A stretch of 64,000 bases of DNA from Marisediminitalea aggregata (GTDB taxonomy: Bacteria; Pseudomonadota; Gammaproteobacteria; Enterobacterales; Alteromonadaceae): contig NZ_FQWD01000005.1 in the NCBI RefSeq assembly GCF_900129565.1, positions 438,856 to 502,855 on the forward strand. Reading direction: 5' to 3'. The position numbers were made by a program, and so were the translations under genes. The notes under the pieces are model-generated. The model did not search any database and was not told where the DNA came from. It worked only from the letters and a program-made list of their open reading frames with translations. Within the stretch, counting starts at the first letter, position 1. Each line of letters opens with the position of its first letter. Shown one piece after another: positions 38,606 through 47,400 of the stretch.

Positions 38606-39697
38606 TTGAGCAGACAAACCCGCGCCATTATTCATCCACAGGCATTACAGCATAACTTTGCCAGGCTGCAACCGTCGTTGCCAAGCCGGGCGATAGCCGT
38701 GATCAAAGCGGACGCCTATGGTCATGGTGCGGTAACAGTCGCCACGGCGTTAAGTGATTTGTGTACATGTTTTGCTGTGGCAATTTGCGATGAGGTGCGT
38801 CCGCTGCGAGATGCCGGGATCACCCAGCCTGTGGTGGTGCTTGAGGGGCCACATGATATGCAGGACTGCCAGATGGCGAAAGCGTCAAACAGCATTTTGG
38901 TGGTACACAATACAGTTCAGCTCGACTGGCTAACTACACTGCCGGCGTCGCAAAGACCAGAAGTCTGGTTGAAAGTTGACTCTGGCATGCACAGACTGGG
39001 TTTTTCGGTCGATGATGCTATTGCGCTACTGGCCTCGCATGAGTGGTTAACGGAACAGCCCTGTGTGTTGGTTACGCACTTCGCCTGTGCCGATGAGCCG
39101 GATAATCCATTTAACACGGCACAGTTCGACGCGTTTAATCGAATTGCGGCTGCGACCAATTTGCCTGTATGTGTTGCCAATTCTGCAGCTACGCTTACGC
39201 ATCCGGATCAATGGGGGGCGTGGTGTCGCCTGGGGATTGGGATGTATGGTGCCTCGCCACTGGCGAACAAAACCGCTGCGCAATTAGAACTGCAGGCTGC
39301 AATGACGTTACAAGCTGAAGTGATCGGACTGCATAATGTCAAAAAAGGTGAGTCGGTGGGCTACAGTCAGTCTTGGAAAGCGCCGCGGGACAGCGTTATT
39401 GCCACAGTGGGAATTGGTTATGCAGACGGTTATCCGCGCCACTGCCCAACGGGCACGCCGGTCGTTATTAGAGGGCATCGGGCCCCGTTGGTGGGACGTG
39501 TGTCGATGGACATGATCACTATCGATGTGACCGATATCCCGGACGTAGCGTTACAAGACACAGTTGAGCTGTGGGGCCGACAATTACCAGTGGATGAAGT
39601 CGCGCAATGTGCAGGCACCATAAGCTATGAGTTAACGACACGTGTATCGACCCGGGTGCCGAGGACGGTGGAACAGGCTGCAAGGGATAACCCCTGA
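38606..39697 (+). CDS. alr: Alanine racemase
   Basis: 363 residues from the TTG at 38606, which gives the family-like N-terminus MSRQTRAIIHPQALQHN; the frame is open to a TTG at 38579. It is a PLP enzyme interconverting L- and D-alanine. The PLP Lys is in VIKADAYGHG, and other conserved segments are VWLKVDSGMHRLGF, RLGIGMYGASP and VGIGYADGYPR. As first gene of an operon with a ZIP transporter and a sugar kinase, divergent from the MurNAc uptake operon, it probably converts D-Ala released from murein peptides, as catabolic DadX does. No D-amino acid dehydrogenase is present nearby. Confidence 0.92.
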   Translation: MSRQTRAIIHPQALQHNFARLQPSLPSRAIAVIKADAYGHGAVTVATALSDLCTCFAVAICDEVRPLRDAGITQPVVVLEGPHDMQDCQMAKASNSILVVHNTVQLDWLTTLPASQRPEVWLKVDSGMHRLGFSVDDAIALLASHEWLTEQPCVLVTHFACADEPDNPFNTAQFDAFNRIAAATNLPVCVANSAATLTHPDQWGAWCRLGIGMYGASPLANKTAAQLELQAAMTLQAEVIGLHNVKKGESVGYSQSWKAPRDSVIATVGIGYADGYPRHCPTGTPVVIRGHRAPLVGRVSMDMITIDVTDIPDVALQDTVELWGRQLPVDEVAQCAGTISYELTTRVSTRVPRTVEQAARDNP

Positions 39698-39699
39698 GC

Positions 39700-40482
39700 A
39701 TGGACTCGTCCAGTATTGTCTTAGCCGGGTTTATCGCCAGTGCATGCGCCAGTGTGGGAACCGCGCTGGGCAGCCTGGGTGTATTTTTTATTCAGTCGCT
39801 GTCGAGGCGGCTGGAAGACGGGTTGTTGAGCCTGGCCGCGGGCATCATGCTGGCAGCGACGTTTTTTTCGTTGTTGTTACCGTCAATAGAGTACGGAACG
39901 GCTTTGTATGCAAGTGACATTGCCGGTGCTTTGGTCGCTGGCGCGGGTGTGTTGGTGGGGGCGTTTTTATTATTCTTTATTCACCAGACCGTGCCGCACG
40001 AACATTTTGTATCAGGGCGCGATGGTGCGTCAGACAAGCAGTTAGCCCGTATTTGGCTGTTCGTTATAGCCATCACCTTACACAATTTTCCGGAAGGTCT
40101 TGCGGTTGGGGTGGGATTTGCCGGCGGGGAAATGGCTAATGGCTTGTCGCTTGCGTTGGGGATCGGTATTCAAAATGTGCCGGAAGGCCTGGCGGTGTCG
40201 GTAGCCTTAATGTCGGTAGGGTATAGCCGAACTAAATCTGCGACGATTGGTATCGCCAGTGGGTTGGTTGAGCCTGTTGGCGGATTGTTGGGCGCGGTTG
40301 CTGTATCGGGCGCAGAGGTGTTTATGCCTTGGGCGCTGGCATTTTCTGCGGGCGCAATGTTGTTCATCATTTCAGATGAAATCATTCCCGAGACGCACCA
40401 AAACGGCAATCAGAATATTGCCACATTCAGTTTGATTATAGGCTTCGTTGTAATGATGTTATTGGACATCGTGTTGGGTTAA
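39700..40482 (+). CDS. ZIP-family metal transporter
   Basis: 260 residues with about eight transmembrane helices. The metal-binding motifs of ZIP proteins are HNFPEGLAVGVG (helix 4, near residue 127) and QNVPEGLAVSVAL (helix 5, near residue 155). A His-containing loop (HQTVPHEHF) lies near residue 95. The size matches ZupT-like importers of zinc, iron or manganese. It starts two bases after alr, so is co-transcribed. Its link to murein salvage could be supply of zinc for the island's zinc amidases and peptidases, but this is speculative. Confidence 0.9.
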   Translation: MDSSSIVLAGFIASACASVGTALGSLGVFFIQSLSRRLEDGLLSLAAGIMLAATFFSLLLPSIEYGTALYASDIAGALVAGAGVLVGAFLLFFIHQTVPHEHFVSGRDGASDKQLARIWLFVIAITLHNFPEGLAVGVGFAGGEMANGLSLALGIGIQNVPEGLAVSVALMSVGYSRTKSATIGIASGLVEPVGGLLGAVAVSGAEVFMPWALAFSAGAMLFIISDEIIPETHQNGNQNIATFSLIIGFVVMMLLDIVLG

Positions 40483-40486
40483 CAGC

Positions 40487-41422
40487 ATGAACAAAAGTAA
40501 ACAACTCTTTTGGGTAGGTATTGATGGTGGCGGCACGAAATGCCGGGCTGTTTTGTATGATGCACAGGGCGAAGCGCTAGCCGACGGGTTAGGCGGGCCA
40601 GCTAACATTGCCCGCTACCAGCACCTCGCGCTCGAGTCCATGCTGGATGCGGTTAAGGCCGCAGTCGCTCAGGCAGGGTTGGTGTTTGATGATGTGTGCC
40701 AGTCACTTACCGTTTGCGCTGGTTTGGCCGGTGCGTTTCTGCCTTCCTCACAAACATTGTTAACGCAGTGGCGGCATCCGTTTGGTGATTTCGTATTTAC
40801 CTCGGATTTGCAAATTGCTTTACTGGGGGCGCATGCTGGCAAAGACGGCGCTGTAATGATCACAGGAACTGGGTCATGTGCTGCGACGCTTTCCACGTTA
40901 GCCAACGGGTATGCAGTGCATCAAATTGGTGGCTATGGTTTTCAGTTAGGTGATCAGGGGAGTGGGGCGTGGTTGGGCCGCCAGGCGGTTCAGCAGGCTT
41001 TATTACATGCAGATGGTATTGCCGACGCGAAAGGGATTTATGACATGGTGACTGGGTTTTATCAGTGCCAGTCTGCTACCGACATTGTCGAACGGCTCAA
41101 TCAGGCTCAGCCGGGGGAATTTGCGCAGCTGGCACCGTCGATGTTTGCACTGGCGCAACACGACACTGCGGCAAAACACATCGTACAGACTGGCGCAGAG
41201 TATCTTGATGCACTGGCACATAAGGCGCTGACGAATCCGTCGATTTATCTGGTGTGCTTGGGTGGATTGGCGAACAAATGGACGCCATTTCTTTCTGATT
41301 CCGTGCAACAGCGTCTAGTGGAACCAGCACAGTCTGCTGAATGGGGCGCAATGCACTACGCTCGCGCAAAAAATGCGTTTCAGGTGTGCGTTCAGGCTGA
41401 ACAGGCCGCGGTATTAAAATAA
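40487..41422 (+). CDS. BadF/BcrA-type amino-sugar kinase, probable MurNAc/GlcNAc kinase
   Basis: 311 residues of the ASKHA fold. Phosphate-1 loop GIDGGGTKCRAVLYD at the N-terminus, adenosine/phosphate loop ITGTGSCAA near residue 125, and GGYGFQLGDQGSGAWLG near 148, which is typical of glucosamine and N-acetylglucosamine kinases. It starts four bases after the ZIP gene. With a symporter rather than a PTS importing MurNAc, a kinase is required to make the MurQ substrate. Tannerella MurK is of this superfamily. It could instead phosphorylate GlcNAc set free by NagZ, or both. Confidence 0.87.
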   Translation: MNKSKQLFWVGIDGGGTKCRAVLYDAQGEALADGLGGPANIARYQHLALESMLDAVKAAVAQAGLVFDDVCQSLTVCAGLAGAFLPSSQTLLTQWRHPFGDFVFTSDLQIALLGAHAGKDGAVMITGTGSCAATLSTLANGYAVHQIGGYGFQLGDQGSGAWLGRQAVQQALLHADGIADAKGIYDMVTGFYQCQSATDIVERLNQAQPGEFAQLAPSMFALAQHDTAAKHIVQTGAEYLDALAHKALTNPSIYLVCLGGLANKWTPFLSDSVQQRLVEPAQSAEWGAMHYARAKNAFQVCVQAEQAAVLK

Positions 41423-41450
41423 CATCCGTCGGCCATATAGCAGCGAATAC

Positions 41451-42131
41451 CTAACCGTTTTGAGGGTGCAGATGGTCAACATCATCTGCGTTGGTGTCGA
41501 TATCGGCGCTGGACTCCACCGGTTTTACAGACTGTGGCAAGGAGTAGCGCTCAGGCCGATGATTCAGTGAAATCACCATATTAAGACAGAGTGCGGCCAG
41601 GATAGAAATCAGTACCAGATAGGCGTCGATAAACAAAAATGAGATGCTCAGAATTACCGTATCAACGCACAGCTGAAATGTGCCTGCGCGAATGTTGAAG
41701 CGACTTTGCAGGTAAAAAGCCAGTATTCCAAGGCCGCCAAGGCTAGAGCTGTGCCGGAACATAATAAGCATGCCCACCCCTATCAGAATACCACCAAACA
41801 CAGCGGCAAAAATGGGGTCTATGCGAGACAGGTCAACAAACTGAGGCACCCATTCAGAAAACAGTGACACCGTGGTTACCGAAATGAAGGTATTCACCAT
41901 GAAGCGCTTGCTGATTTGGCGCCACGCAAGATAGTAAAAGGGCAGGTTGATGAGAAAAAACAACAAGCCGAATTCGACCGGAAATACATAGGTACTGAGT
42001 AATGCCAGTCCAGCGGCACCGCCAACCATCAGTTCCTGAGATTGAAACAAAAAGATACCAAACGCGACGAACAATCCTGCGCAAAGTAATGCGAAAACAT
42101 CTTCGAAAACACTGTGTGATGCGTTTTTCAT
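41451..42131 (-). CDS. YitT-family membrane protein
   Basis: 226 residues from the ATG at 42131; the frame is open to 42167, but the extra 12 residues are unlike the family. Five to six transmembrane helices with SQELMVGGAAGLALL and the GGILIGVGMLIMFRHSSSLGGLGILAFYLQ stretch, typical of the YitT/DUF161 group. No cytoplasmic DUF2179 domain follows. Function of the family is unknown. Convergent with the kinase gene. Confidence 0.82.
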   Translation of the reverse strand: MKNASHSVFEDVFALLCAGLFVAFGIFLFQSQELMVGGAAGLALLSTYVFPVEFGLLFFLINLPFYYLAWRQISKRFMVNTFISVTTVSLFSEWVPQFVDLSRIDPIFAAVFGGILIGVGMLIMFRHSSSLGGLGILAFYLQSRFNIRAGTFQLCVDTVILSISFLFIDAYLVLISILAALCLNMVISLNHRPERYSLPQSVKPVESSADIDTNADDVDHLHPQNG

Positions 42132-42380
42132 AGGCCTAATGCGTATAGTTACTGAAGTCAAAATCACGGTGGCCGGTCAAATTCTGGTGCTGAAAGAAGA
42201 CTCGCCATGAATAAGACCGCGTTAAATACGCGGGTATTATACTGCCACCTAGGGGCGAAAACACGGGGGCAACCGGTTCGGCCCCGGAGGAGAAATATTA
42301 TTGGTACGGCAGCTTTACGCATTGTAGTAAGACTGTAATGCCAATGTATTTTATTTGTGAAAATGCGGCGCGGTCGCCGG

Positions 42381-43904
42381 TTATTCTGCGGTGTTCAAAT
42401 AGCCAAGCAGTTTGTCCAGTGCGAGGGGCTTGCTAAGTAAATACCCCTGAATACTGTCGCAACCAATTTGCTGGAGAATGGTGCGTTGTTCGTCTTGGTC
42501 AACCCCTTCCGCGAGTACCTTGAACTTCAGCGCCTTGCAGATATCGATCATGCCTTTATAGATTTTCTCTGCCTGCGGGGAATGCGCAAGTTCGCGAACA
42601 AAGCTCATGTCGATCTTAACGGTGTCGACGGGTAAGCGGGTGAGATAGCTTAGCGAGCTGTAACCGGTGCCGAAATCATCTATGGAAAGGGCGAAACCGG
42701 CTTCTCGTAGAGAATTTAGCAGTAAAATGCAGTGATTGAAGTCACTGATGAACGCGCCTTCTGTAATCTCCAGTTCGATATCTGACGTGCTGACCTCAGA
42801 TTCTGCAATGATATCCAACAGCGCCTGAACCAGATTTGGCCGTAAAAAATCGTTGGCCGAAATATTGATTGAAATTTTCCCTTCAAAGCCCTGTTTGCGA
42901 AGAACTGGAAGGTCCTGGCACACTTGTTTGACCACAAAGTCGGTTACTTCACAAATTAACCCGGTGCGCTCGGCAAGTGGAATAAATTCTGCCGGTGAGA
43001 TCAAGCCATCAACCGGGTGTCGCCAGCGTATAAGTGCCTCTAAGCCGTTGATCTCCATCGAATGCAGGTTTTGTTTGGGCTGATACCAAATTTCGAGGTC
43101 GGTTTCATCATCCAGTGCCTGGTTTAACTGTGATTCAAGCAACACCTGGCGAGTCAGGTTTTTTTCCTGCTGTGGGTTAAACAATTTTTCCTTTGCTAGC
43201 GGGTCGCTTTTGGCGTGATTCAAAGCTATATAGGCAGATTCCAGCAGCGATACCGGATCGCCGGTAGTATTTATATTCAGCGACATGCCGATTGACGGGG
43301 TAAGAAATACCGCGCCTTTTTGCGTATTGAACGGCGCTTCGAATTGGTCGCCAATCCATTTGGATACGTCCCAGATTTCTTCGTGACTTTCCATCTTGGT
43401 AACTGCTAAAGCGAATTCATCACCATGTAATCTGACCAATTTAAATCTGTGGGCTTCGTAGCGCTCAAGACGACGGGCGATTTCAAATAAAATAGAGTCG
43501 CCGGTGGCATGGCCAACGGTATCGTTGATGTTGCTGAATCCATCAAGTTCAACCAGACAGATTCCAGTGATGGCATCGGGGCGCTTCTGGTACCAGATTT
43601 CGATCTGTCTCAAAAGAGACACACGCAATGGCAATTGGGTTACGTGATCGATTTTTTCCTGCTTCCGGTTGACCACGATTTCCACCAGGTCACCTTTTTG
43701 AATCAGCGTGACACAACGGTGGCACAACGGCGCTACGCCGTGCGTATTCTGCTCGGATTTTTCTTCAAGCTCATTCAGATGCTGAATCAGAAACTCGCAT
43801 TCATCGGGGTAAATAACCGACCGACGTTGCAATGACAATAAGTAGCTTTCCAGTTCGGCTGCCGGACATTCAAAATACCAGATGCCAGTGGAATCACTTT
43901 GCAT
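42381..43904 (-). CDS. GGDEF-EAL protein, probable c-di-GMP phosphodiesterase
   Basis: 507 residues, no membrane segment. A short N-terminal region (1-85) has a Cys-x-x-Cys pair (CHRC, 61-64). The GGDEF domain (about 86-245) reads HGDEF at residues 160-164, so the first Gly is replaced and cyclase activity is doubtful. The EAL domain (about 258-505) has an intact EAL (289-291), NISAND, ELEITEGAF, DDFGTGYSS (409-417) and KIDMSFV, all needed for hydrolysis of cyclic di-GMP. A good AAGGAAA ribosome-binding site precedes the start. It is divergent from the 16-kb envelope operon across a 387-base region. Confidence 0.92.
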   Translation of the reverse strand: MQSDSTGIWYFECPAAELESYLLSLQRRSVIYPDECEFLIQHLNELEEKSEQNTHGVAPLCHRCVTLIQKGDLVEIVVNRKQEKIDHVTQLPLRVSLLRQIEIWYQKRPDAITGICLVELDGFSNINDTVGHATGDSILFEIARRLERYEAHRFKLVRLHGDEFALAVTKMESHEEIWDVSKWIGDQFEAPFNTQKGAVFLTPSIGMSLNINTTGDPVSLLESAYIALNHAKSDPLAKEKLFNPQQEKNLTRQVLLESQLNQALDDETDLEIWYQPKQNLHSMEINGLEALIRWRHPVDGLISPAEFIPLAERTGLICEVTDFVVKQVCQDLPVLRKQGFEGKISINISANDFLRPNLVQALLDIIAESEVSTSDIELEITEGAFISDFNHCILLLNSLREAGFALSIDDFGTGYSSLSYLTRLPVDTVKIDMSFVRELAHSPQAEKIYKGMIDICKALKFKVLAEGVDQDEQRTILQQIGCDSIQGYLLSKPLALDKLLGYLNTAE

Positions 43905-44291
43905 GCCTGTTTCCTTTCTGTGTGTTAAGCGGTAACTATAAGTGCTGGCCGGAAGCGCCAGACTGCAACCGTTTCCAAGAAATTATTATATTCAATAATG
44001 ATAATAAACCTTTGTTGGATTTATACACGTAAAATTTTGGTGTTTTGTGGATAAGCGACGCAATTCGGCAACAGGTAGGAACAGTTAAACCAAATTATAT
44101 GCCTGCAGGTGTAAATGATTTTCTACAAAGAGGGTTAAAAATCCGTAAAAACGCAAAAAAAACCACTTTAACAGAAGACATTGCAGGTGAAATCTGGATA
44201 AACTGCGATGAACGGGATGCATTAGTGCAATAACTCGGCAATTGGATTATATTTAATACTTGTTGTCGTATAGTTGGTATTTGGAGACACC
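43905..44291. other. 387-base intergenic control region between EAL gene and the envelope operon
   Basis: No convincing gene. The centre (43980-44040) is very A+T-rich. The far end has the GGAG ribosome-binding site at 44283 for the first operon gene. A small frame (about 44100-44233, 44 codons) has no ribosome-binding site and no recognisable product. I could not place a confident sigma-70, sigma-54 or sigma-28 promoter. The promoters of both the EAL gene and the 14-gene operon must lie here. Confidence 0.6.
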
Positions 44292-45377
44292 ATGTCAGTG
44301 TGCAATGGAAGCGTAAGACGTATATTTCGCATCGCATTCACGCTCTGCGCTTTAATCAGTGTCGGGGTAAGCTCATCAGCAGTTGCAAAGCTGGTTGAAG
44401 CAAAGGGAATCAGTGAGTTAACTGAAGACAATATGGTGGAAGCGCGGAAAGTCGCGCTGGAAAACGCCAAGCGGGCGGCGGTTGAACAAGTCGTTGGTAC
44501 TTTTGTTCGCTCTCGCACCGACGTTAACAATTACCTCCTCGGTAAAGACCAAATCTATTCCAGCACAGCTGGTCAAATCGACGAATATAAAATCATGTAC
44601 GACGGCCCTGGCGATAACGGGGTGTACGAAGTGGTTATCCAGGCAGACGTTCGGGTTAATGCGCTTGTCGATAAAGTCGCTCAGATTCAGGCTTCAATGG
44701 GCTGGACAAAAATGCCACGTATTACCGTGGTCATTGATGACGCATCGGAAAACCTCGTGGTCGCGCAAAACGTGCGTAATGAAATGGTGGAGCGCTTGTT
44801 GCGCGATGGCTTTCAGGTATTCGACGAATCTGAGCCTGTCTATGCTGGTTTCGCAGTAAATCTGACCGTTGATGCGCAGATCAAACCTGATGAATTCCAG
44901 GGTATGAAAATTAACGCCAATGAGCTGACGCTGGGCATGAAGGTGACGCGCGTTGGTGACAACCAGGTATTGGCCGCTGGCGTAAAAAGCGCGAGCAAAC
45001 CCGGCGTAAAATCAAACAGTATTTTCAGCAAGTTGTCAGCCGATATTATTCGCAAGGAATGGCCACAGCTTCGCAAGCAGCTCATCAAGTTCTGGCACCT
45101 GGAACAGGTTCAGGCGCGCAACATTTTCTTAGACATTGAAGGTGTAGAGTCACTGGATATCGCCAATCAAATGAAAGCGGCGCTCCAGGATGCCATGCCG
45201 GCAGTGCAACAAATTGAAGTATCAACAATCGCCAATGGTGTAGCCCACCTGGTTATTAGTTACAAAGGGTGGACCGAGCAGCTTTATGAAGAGCTGTTGG
45301 CGAGTCAGGTAGCCCAGCGTCACAAAATGACAATTCTTGGCGTGTCTGGAAATAAAATCACCGCAACCAAAGTTTGA
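44292..45377 (+). CDS. Envelope operon gene 1: exported FlgT-like protein
   Basis: 361 residues from the ATG at 44292, preceded by GGAG; the open frame begins at a TTG at 44274. Signal peptide to about residue 32. The next ~100 residues resemble the N-terminal domain of flagellar assembly protein FlgT and the related LPP20 fold: a helix with ARKVALENAKRAAVEQVVGTFVRS, then strands with YEVVIQADVRV. A middle domain (about 135-250, MPRITVVIDDASENL) and a C-terminal domain (about 270-361) follow. FlgT forms the H-ring around Vibrio flagellar motors in the periplasm. No flagellar genes occur here, so it probably belongs to a different envelope complex. First gene of 14. Confidence 0.78.
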   Translation: MSVCNGSVRRIFRIAFTLCALISVGVSSSAVAKLVEAKGISELTEDNMVEARKVALENAKRAAVEQVVGTFVRSRTDVNNYLLGKDQIYSSTAGQIDEYKIMYDGPGDNGVYEVVIQADVRVNALVDKVAQIQASMGWTKMPRITVVIDDASENLVVAQNVRNEMVERLLRDGFQVFDESEPVYAGFAVNLTVDAQIKPDEFQGMKINANELTLGMKVTRVGDNQVLAAGVKSASKPGVKSNSIFSKLSADIIRKEWPQLRKQLIKFWHLEQVQARNIFLDIEGVESLDIANQMKAALQDAMPAVQQIEVSTIANGVAHLVISYKGWTEQLYEELLASQVAQRHKMTILGVSGNKITATKV

Positions 45378-45386
45378 GGATAAACA

Positions 45387-47384
45387 ATGAGACGGTATGT
45401 ACTGGCCGCTCTGGTATTGTCAGCCCTAGCAGGGTGTCAATCAACGGGCAAGGGAAAGAAAGAGTTTGACGTATCTCAACAACTGGCGGCAGCTGGCAAT
45501 TACGCAGAAGCCATTGCGTACTTGCAACAAGCCATCGCCAAAGAGCCTGACAATAAGCAGTATGCTGCACAGCTGAGCAACATGCGCTTAAAAGCCTCTC
45601 AGGACTTATTGGGTCAGGCACAGGCACTGTTGAATGCGGCGAGCGTTGACATTAACGCCATTGATAAAGCCGAGTCACTGGTAAACGAAGCTAAGCAGTT
45701 TTCGCCAACCTTACCGGCTATTGGTGAGCTAGAAGCCAAAATTAGTACGTCACGCACAGCGCTGATTGATGAAGTAAAAGAAAAATACTCTGAAGCGCTG
45801 GCGTTAATTGACCGGCAGGACTGGGTACGCGCCAATCTGACACTGCAACAAGTACAAAAGCTGTATCCAAACTTTGAAGCCTCCGTGCCTTTAGCCTCAA
45901 GAATCAAGACAGAAGGTACCCGCGACTATCTGTTACAGGCTAAAAAAGCCTTTGTTAATTACGAGTTCGAAGATGCAAAGTTGGCAGCGCGTAAGGCCAG
46001 TATGCTGGATCCGACTAATGCGATTGCCAAGAAAATGGCTGCCGATGCGGACTCGAAAAACACCCCTGTGTTCTTCAAGAACTTAGCCGCTGAGTCTGTC
46101 GATATTCAAAATTGGTCGCTGGTTGAATTTGCGTGTGACAAGGTACTGGCTATGTCTGGTGATGACCAGGACTGCCGCACCTGGAAAGTGACTGCAGTCG
46201 AGAAGCAAGTCGACGAAAAAGTGTTGGAAGGCACACGTCTGCTACAGCAAGGTTACATTGCCCGTGCCGTTAAACTGTCAATTGAAATTGATGAAGCAAC
46301 GGGTGGTGCGCTACCGCCTCGCGCAGCAGCCCTTCGTAATGCGGTTGTATCGCGCGCCGAGGATATTGCTATTGAGTACATGGATAACGGTAACTACGGC
46401 GTTGCCTGGTACATGTATGAGTTAATCGGCAAGCTTGATCCATTAATGGAAGGTTTGTTCGAAAAATCCCGTGACGTGCAGGACAAGATACGTGAGCGTG
46501 TTATTAAATCCATTGCGGTGTTCGACTTTAAGAGCCCGTCTTACAACATGGATGCGGGTGGCTTGATTGCCGGTAAGTTGATCTCAAACCTGTTCAACAA
46601 CGCAAGTAAAGACATCAATATCCTTGAGCGTGAAAACCTGAAGTCGATTTTGGAAGAGATGAAGTTGGGCCAGATTGGTGTAGTTTCCGAGGACACTGCC
46701 AAGGAAATGGGCCGCTTATACGGTATCGACGTTGCTATCATGGGTTCTGTACTGTTATTTAAAGTCGATCAGACTCGTTCTGAGAGTGCTGAAACCGTGC
46801 GTTATCAGGTGGGCCAGGAAATCCAGGACAACATTGACTTCCTGAACTGGAAAGCACTGAATCCGAATCCGAAGAAAGACGAACTGCAATCTGCACCACA
46901 AGCAAAAATCATGGTGCCGGTATATGCAGAGAAAGAGTACACCGTTACGAAAGCCAAAAAAGTGGGCTTCATCGAAATTTCCTACCGTATCGTTGATGTC
47001 TCTACAGGCCAGAACGTTAGCGTTGACACCATCCGCTCACGTCTGGTGAAAGAAGATGAAGGTAACGACGGCGTGAAAGATGCGAACGTACCTTATGATC
47101 CGCTGGAAATTGCAACCGATACTGAAATGTTGCAGCTGATGGCAGACCAGGTAGTTGAGGACCTGTCGCGTAAAGTGCTGCAGCCCTTGCGTAACCGCGA
47201 AGTGGGTTACTTTGAACAAGGCGAAGAGTTCCTGTTAAGACGTAAAGAACCGATCGCTGCATTAGAGCAATTTATCAATGCCATGTTTGATGAAAAAGTG
47301 AAGTCTAATATCAATTCACCGATTTCATCGAAAATTGACGGGTATGTTGAGCAAATTATCGATACCTATCAGTTTAAAAACTAA
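45387..47384 (+). CDS. Envelope operon gene 2: lipoprotein with TPR-like helices and CsgG/FlgO-like domain
   Basis: 665 residues. Lipoprotein signal with lipobox LAGC (Cys17). Residues 25-365 are helical with TPR-like pairs (AAAGNYAEAIAYLQQAIAKEP near 35; GYIARAVKLSIEIDEA near 290). From about 371 a CsgG/FlgO-like domain begins (SIAVFDFKSPSYNM, ILERENLKSILEEMKLGQ, YGIDVAIMGSVLLF, then YRIVDVSTGQNVSV near 540). In CsgG this fold makes the curli export pore; in FlgO and LpoB it is a non-pore scaffold. The bipartite arrangement with long periplasmic helices suggests an outer-membrane anchored scaffold. It starts nine bases after gene 1 with a GAGGA ribosome-binding site. Confidence 0.78.
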   Translation: MRRYVLAALVLSALAGCQSTGKGKKEFDVSQQLAAAGNYAEAIAYLQQAIAKEPDNKQYAAQLSNMRLKASQDLLGQAQALLNAASVDINAIDKAESLVNEAKQFSPTLPAIGELEAKISTSRTALIDEVKEKYSEALALIDRQDWVRANLTLQQVQKLYPNFEASVPLASRIKTEGTRDYLLQAKKAFVNYEFEDAKLAARKASMLDPTNAIAKKMAADADSKNTPVFFKNLAAESVDIQNWSLVEFACDKVLAMSGDDQDCRTWKVTAVEKQVDEKVLEGTRLLQQGYIARAVKLSIEIDEATGGALPPRAAALRNAVVSRAEDIAIEYMDNGNYGVAWYMYELIGKLDPLMEGLFEKSRDVQDKIRERVIKSIAVFDFKSPSYNMDAGGLIAGKLISNLFNNASKDINILERENLKSILEEMKLGQIGVVSEDTAKEMGRLYGIDVAIMGSVLLFKVDQTRSESAETVRYQVGQEIQDNIDFLNWKALNPNPKKDELQSAPQAKIMVPVYAEKEYTVTKAKKVGFIEISYRIVDVSTGQNVSVDTIRSRLVKEDEGNDGVKDANVPYDPLEIATDTEMLQLMADQVVEDLSRKVLQPLRNREVGYFEQGEEFLLRRKEPIAALEQFINAMFDEKVKSNINSPISSKIDGYVEQIIDTYQFKN

Positions 47385-47400
47385 GTAGTAGGCGAGGGAT

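Noticed and set aside
42217..42233. CCGCGT/ACGCGG hairpin upstream of the YitT-family gene as a terminator of the EAL gene
   Set aside because: Short stem, no T run on the minus strand and about 150 bases from the EAL stop. Position fits but evidence is too weak to call.
44030..44052. Flagellar sigma-28-like promoter (TAAAATTT followed by GGATAA) upstream of the FlgT-like gene
   Set aside because: The half-sites are about two bases too close for the sigma-28 consensus and the -10 half lacks the GCC part. Suggestive only because of the FlgT-like gene, so not called.
44100..44233. Small open frame of 44 codons before the envelope operon
   Set aside because: No ribosome-binding site, no recognisable product, and it lies in an A-rich leader region.
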